From: Candidatus Thermofonsia Clade 1 bacterium
Lineage (GTDB): Bacteria > Chloroflexota > Anaerolineae > Aggregatilineales > UBA2796
DNA: 64,000 nt
Direction of reading: 5' to 3'
Assembly: GCA_002794705.1 (NCBI GenBank)
Contig: PGTK01000005.1
Coordinates: 62,001-126,000, forward strand
Position 1 is the first letter of the stretch; every line of letters starts with the position of its first letter. The notes under the pieces were generated by a model. It was not told the DNA's origin, ran no database searches, and saw only the letters and a program-made list of their open reading frames with translations. A program made the position numbers and the translations under genes. Positions 62,201 through 64,000 of the stretch are shown here, piece after piece.

Positions 62201-62792
62201 CCTGATCGAGCGTTAGCACCTCGCCCACGCGGAAACTGTGCGCATTTTGCACCTCAAAGGGAATTACAATCTCAAGGTCAGCCTCAGGATCGTCGTTTAG
62301 ATCGCGTGGCAGTCTGCCTGCCAGCAGGCTGACTTTATCCGTCCAAGCCTCATGATAGGCGAGGAAAGTCCGCAGTGTGGGATCGGGAATGCGCGTCTCG
62401 CCCGGTTCAGGCGGCGGGTTGATGGCAAGCGCGCTGCTCTCAGCATAAAAAGCGATCTGGTGCAGCCAGTCAGGGAAAGCATCGAAATATTTGGCAGCAA
62501 GGGCGCGGAATTGAGCGTCGTAGGCTTCGAAGAGGGCGCTGAGCGGCTGTGGCAGACGCTGATTCGGCACTACGGCAAGGCTGACGTGGGCGTGAACATC
62601 TTCCGGGGTCAGCTGATTGAAGCGCTCCACAAGGCTGACCTGCGCCACGGCGCTCTGGTAGAGCGGGATCAGCGCGCCGACGGCTGCGCTCAACACTGTG
62701 CCGACGATCACAGTCAGCAGTGAGCGCCATTGTGCGCTCAGGCGGCGAAGCGCCAAGCGCCCTGCCCAAGCTAGCGAGAGTCGCCCAAGCAC
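59238..62792 (-). CDS. FtsX-like ABC permease, 1184 aa
   Basis: A very large FtsX/MacB-type permease starting with GTG at 62792. It has an N-terminal helix (about 20-48), a large extracytoplasmic domain to about 370, central helices with ERREIAMLQSRGASDSALIVLRGVE (about 393-417), a second long extracytoplasmic domain (about 620-1035) and terminal helices including FGVLRALGLPAGRVIGQLAFEQ (about 1092-1113). It is a paralogue of the 980-aa permease. No ATPase is adjacent; the two ATPases at 49.9-51.5 kb are candidates. It begins 21 nt after infA, so it probably shares its transcript. Confidence 0.85.
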   Translation of the reverse strand: MLGRLSLAWAGRLALRRLSAQWRSLLTVIVGTVLSAAVGALIPLYQSAVAQVSLVERFNQLTPEDVHAHVSLAVVPNQRLPQPLSALFEAYDAQFRALAAKYFDAFPDWLHQIAFYAESSALAINPPPEPGETRIPDPTLRTFLAYHEAWTDKVSLLAGRLPRDLNDDPEADLEIVIPFEVQNAHSFRVGEVLTLDQGGPRGGWASSRNIQARIVGVVAQPENLPLPERAYFINPSPIRYAETRGEYNAEFVALTTRESLLRAAAEFIPDTPVRFGWRLLFDHARLPFARSPEARAALLEYDNALVETFRQTEDGAPLQLVRLTRLIHWQVQGDQNVDNGVLLAYERAMRSLDAPFTLLLLQLGALVIFFLLVTAALVRRGERREIAMLQSRGASDSALIVLRGVEAFVLCLIAALSAPFLARQLLIWITPFFADYPDLPLLLTADAFLFSALAASVAFLALMATLRPVLRLPLIAAGGASQRGERQAWWQRYYLDVILALLGMAALLRLVSRETPLFTTTAGSGATDPFLLLAPALLFLGLGSILLRIFPLMAALVARLLALGRGAVSALGAWQLAREPIHYSRLTFLLALAIGIGWFATSFRATVERSQTEQAQYRVGADVRANERDLRLNAGRALAPEAYTAAPEVAAASTAWRLRAVNFQPDASRAALNGQLLAVDSATFAQSVHWRADLGDLRLPSPPDSAQNLPQVGEALPFLPQTLRLWARFDVWTGFFHVPDLDRLLRHTTLYARLQDSAGSWLTVPFRPVEIEYARTGSGRPGYSGGESFYANGWAALAADLTALSYTPQVPVRLVSLYWQHRGRSSSGERFLRLYLTDLSATDSNGVRQALPLLREGAWEFAYDSGAQVTGNATPDSADGRRGLGIMWDQTAETARMGVLLNYPEPAPLPLLVSRSLAERLGLQAGQTLTLRNVLGVDVPFRVGEMPLSYYPTLYDAYQRDGTWIQDRQFAPFAVTERDPLLYALNRRPSATLYADEVWLKAAEGFTASEVVAALQPHSERAWLRLQTLDGERQTLQTDPLARGLLGLMFTQFIVALALSIVGLLTYTALTAAARRAEFGVLRALGLPAGRVIGQLAFEQGFVIGLGAILGAILGAVLSAQVVPRLAQDASGAQITPPFIVQTETAALLQYGVLIGVVLIAVLIVSALLVRRLSLAQTLRLGED

Positions 62793-62813
62793 GTAGAATC
62801 CTTCAGCTCAATG

Positions 62814-63068
62814 CTAGAGGCTGTCACCTTCGCCGCTGCCGCGCCGCACATAGCGGTAAGTAATGCGCCCGCGCTTGAGGTCATACTCGCTCAGCTCTAC
62901 GCGCACGCGGTCGCCCAGCAGAATGCGGATGAAATTCTTGCGCATCTTGCCCGAAAGATACGCCATGACTTCGTGTCCGTTGTCTAGCAAGACGCGAAAG
63001 GTAGCGTTGGGCAGGGTCTCGATCACCTCGCCTTCCACTTCGATCTTCGCTTCTGATTCTTTCGGCAT
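62814..63068 (-). CDS. infA: Translation initiation factor IF-1
   Basis: An 84-aa S1/OB-fold protein with the IF-1 pattern: [61 protein letters not shown]. It binds the ribosomal A site during initiation. A longer acidic N-terminus (MPKESEAK) and a glycine/serine-rich tail extend it beyond the 72-aa norm. AAAGGA lies 7-8 nt upstream. Neighbours rpsU and rpsA are also translation genes. Confidence 0.95.
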   Translation of the reverse strand: MPKESEAKIEVEGEVIETLPNATFRVLLDNGHEVMAYLSGKMRKNFIRILLGDRVRVELSEYDLKRGRITYRYVRRGSGEGDSL

Positions 63069-63112
63069 AGCCGTCCTTTCTGTTGTGGTGTATGTAGCGT
63101 ACTGGTGATGGC

Positions 63113-63143
63113 GCTCTCATCCAAGTGTCGCTTGGATGAGAGC
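63113..63143 (-). terminator. Hairpin between rpsU and infA
   Basis: GCTCTCATCCAAG (63113-63125) pairs perfectly with 63131-63143 (13 bp, 5-nt loop), directly after the rpsU stop. There is no long T-run on the minus side, so termination may be partial. Confidence 0.65.
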
Positions 63144-63153
63144 AGGGCGGAAA

Positions 63154-63354
63154 TTACCCATTGGCATTGCGTTGCTGCTTGCGGCGGGCGCGGCGAATCG
63201 CCTTTTTCTTGGCAATGCGGCGCAGCTCACTCTTGGAGACGTGCCAGCGCTTGCGGCGCACAGTGCTGAGAATGCCGCTCTTTGCCACTTGCTTGCGGAA
63301 GCGCCGCAGAAGTTGATCCTGTGTTTCATTTGGGCGCAAGGTCACTGTTGTCAC
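63154..63354 (-). CDS. rpsU: 30S ribosomal protein bS21
   Basis: A small, very basic protein of about 66 aa with the S21 core NETQDQLLRRFRKQVAKSGIL and a Lys/Arg-rich tail. The frame is open to a GTG at 63366, but that GTG lies within the 11-base ribosome site (an exact complement of the 16S 3' end, 63362-63372). The GTG at 63354 gives the usual bS21 start (MTTVTLRP...) with workable spacing and is chosen. Downstream of rpsA, upstream of infA. Confidence 0.9.
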   Translation of the reverse strand: MTTVTLRPNETQDQLLRRFRKQVAKSGILSTVRRKRWHVSKSELRRIAKKKAIRRARRKQQRNANG

Positions 63355-63398
63355 GCGATATGTCACCTCCTTTCTGAGTTAAAGTAGTTTTGCACATA

Positions 63399-63437
63399 AC
63401 AAGGCAAGGGCAAGCCGTGTTGCCTGCCCTGCCTTGT
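63399..63437 (-). terminator. Hairpin after rpsA
   Basis: 63399-63412 pairs with 63425-63437 (13 bp with one bulged A). It lies in the gap between the rpsA stop and rpsU, and probably terminates or attenuates the rpsA transcript. Confidence 0.6.
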
Positions 63438-63487
63438 GCCAACTGCTTACGATCGGTTATGCACTGCTGCAATCGGACGCTGCAAAC

Positions 63488-64000
63488 CTAGCCTGCTGTT
63501 TCAACACTCTGATCCTCTGAATAGTCTACCGCAGCTGCCGCGTTTTTTCCAGTGCCTTGTGGGATAACCGCGAGAATCGTGCCGTGTTCCTCGGTCCAGC
63601 GCGCCCGCTCTTCATCGGTCACATCTTTTAGGCTCAAGCCCAGCCGCTGACGGTGACTCTCAATGCTGATGATGCGCATGAGCAGCTTATCGCCCTCGCG
63701 CAGCACTTGCGTTGGATCGTCGGGCGGCGGATCGCCCATCTGGTTGGTATGCAAGAGCGCCTCAATGCCCGGCTCTAGGCTGATGAAAGCGCCGAATTGT
63801 GCCACGCGGCTGATCGTGCCTTCCACCAGCTGCCCGACGTGATACATCTCATCCACCAGCGACCAAGGATTGGGCTGCAGGCGCTTGAGCGAGAGTCCAA
63901 TGCGCTTGCTATCTTGATCGAGGCGCAAAATGTAGACATCCAGCTCCTGCCCGACCGTGAGCAGCTCACGCGGATGCTTGACGCGGTGCCACGCCAATTC
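63488..64000 (-). CDS. rpsA: 30S ribosomal protein bS1, C-terminal part (continues beyond the window)
   Basis: The frame is open to the right edge; 170 residues are seen, ending in an acidic tail. Two S1 RNA-binding modules are visible: the end of one (VGQELDVYILRLDQDSKRIGLSLKRL) and a complete one (GQLVEGTISRVAQFGAFISLEPGIEALLHTNQM through HRQRLGLSLK). bS1 unfolds and recruits mRNA on the 30S subunit. It could also be another multi-S1-domain protein, since the N-terminus is missing. Confidence 0.85.
   Translation of the reverse strand, partial: ELAWHRVKHPRELLTVGQELDVYILRLDQDSKRIGLSLKRLQPNPWSLVDEMYHVGQLVEGTISRVAQFGAFISLEPGIEALLHTNQMGDPPPDDPTQVLREGDKLLMRIISIESHRQRLGLSLKDVTDEERARWTEEHGTILAVIPQGTGKNAAAAVDYSEDQSVETAG

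Overview
The window looks like a chromosomal segment of a Chloroflexota bacterium, probably from the Anaerolineae or a related free-living and possibly thermophilic lineage. The assignment is an inference. It rests on the Chlor_Arch_YYY (DUF2298) plus Agl23-type membrane glycosylation cluster, an FMN-riboswitch-controlled RibXYZ riboflavin uptake operon, very large FtsX-like permeases and moderately high GC. Coding density is very high and genes are often joined by 1-4 nt overlaps. I see no rRNA, tRNA, CRISPR array or insertion sequence.

Layout. 0-0.4 kb: 5' part of a GH57 glucanotransferase/amylase gene (minus). 0.5-1.6 kb: M29 aminopeptidase. 1.7-9.2 kb: nuoJKLMN, the membrane arm of complex I, without nuoA-I here; NuoJ carries a large extracytoplasmic DUF4397-like insert, and NuoL and NuoM share a His-rich insert. 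9.3-20.4 kb: GT-C/YYY fusion (1910 aa), a Dam-like DNA methyltransferase, a second YYY protein and an Agl23-like protein, closed by a strong hairpin. 20.4-27.7 kb: sigma factor, CydD-type ABC exporter, GcvH, a lipoprotein binding protein, an MFS transporter and a sarcosine-oxidase-like flavoprotein. 27.7-33 kb: arsenate reductase, a four-gene 2-oxoacid:ferredoxin oxidoreductase operon with a striking upstream regulatory region, a glyoxalase-like protein and a solitary tyrosine recombinase. 33-39.2 kb: site-2 protease with CBS domains, a polar amino acid uptake pair with an intercistronic terminator, then FMN riboswitch-ribX-ribY-ribZ. 39.2-43.6 kb: GAF histidine kinase, alpha/beta hydrolase, UgpC/MalK-type ATPase, SCP2 protein.

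43.6-49.9 kb: a Wzt/Wzm polysaccharide exporter translationally coupled to a 1570-residue STAND-like TPR protein. 49.9-55.7 kb: two LolD/MacB-type ATPases (one with an AbrB-like tail) and an FtsX-like permease, with a DNA methyltransferase gene inserted between permease and ATPases. 55.8-57.4 kb: a DarG-type macrodomain protein and a third DNA methyltransferase, each behind a near-consensus promoter sharing a 16-bp core; the methyltransferase C-terminus is frameshifted. 57.5-62.8 kb: MFS transporter, an 87-aa protein, a small gene broken by two in-frame TAA codons, and a second giant FtsX permease. 62.8-64 kb: infA, rpsU and the 3' part of rpsA.

The main functional themes are proton-pumping respiration with ferredoxin-linked carbon metabolism, envelope glycoconjugate assembly and export, vitamin and amino acid uptake, and a scatter of three solitary DNA methyltransferases plus a DNA-ADP-ribosylation-reversal-type macrodomain. 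The best candidates for something undescribed are the NuoJ-DUF4397 architecture, the STAND-TPR/polysaccharide exporter coupling, the macrodomain/methyltransferase pair with twin promoters, and the two-ochre small gene with its partner.
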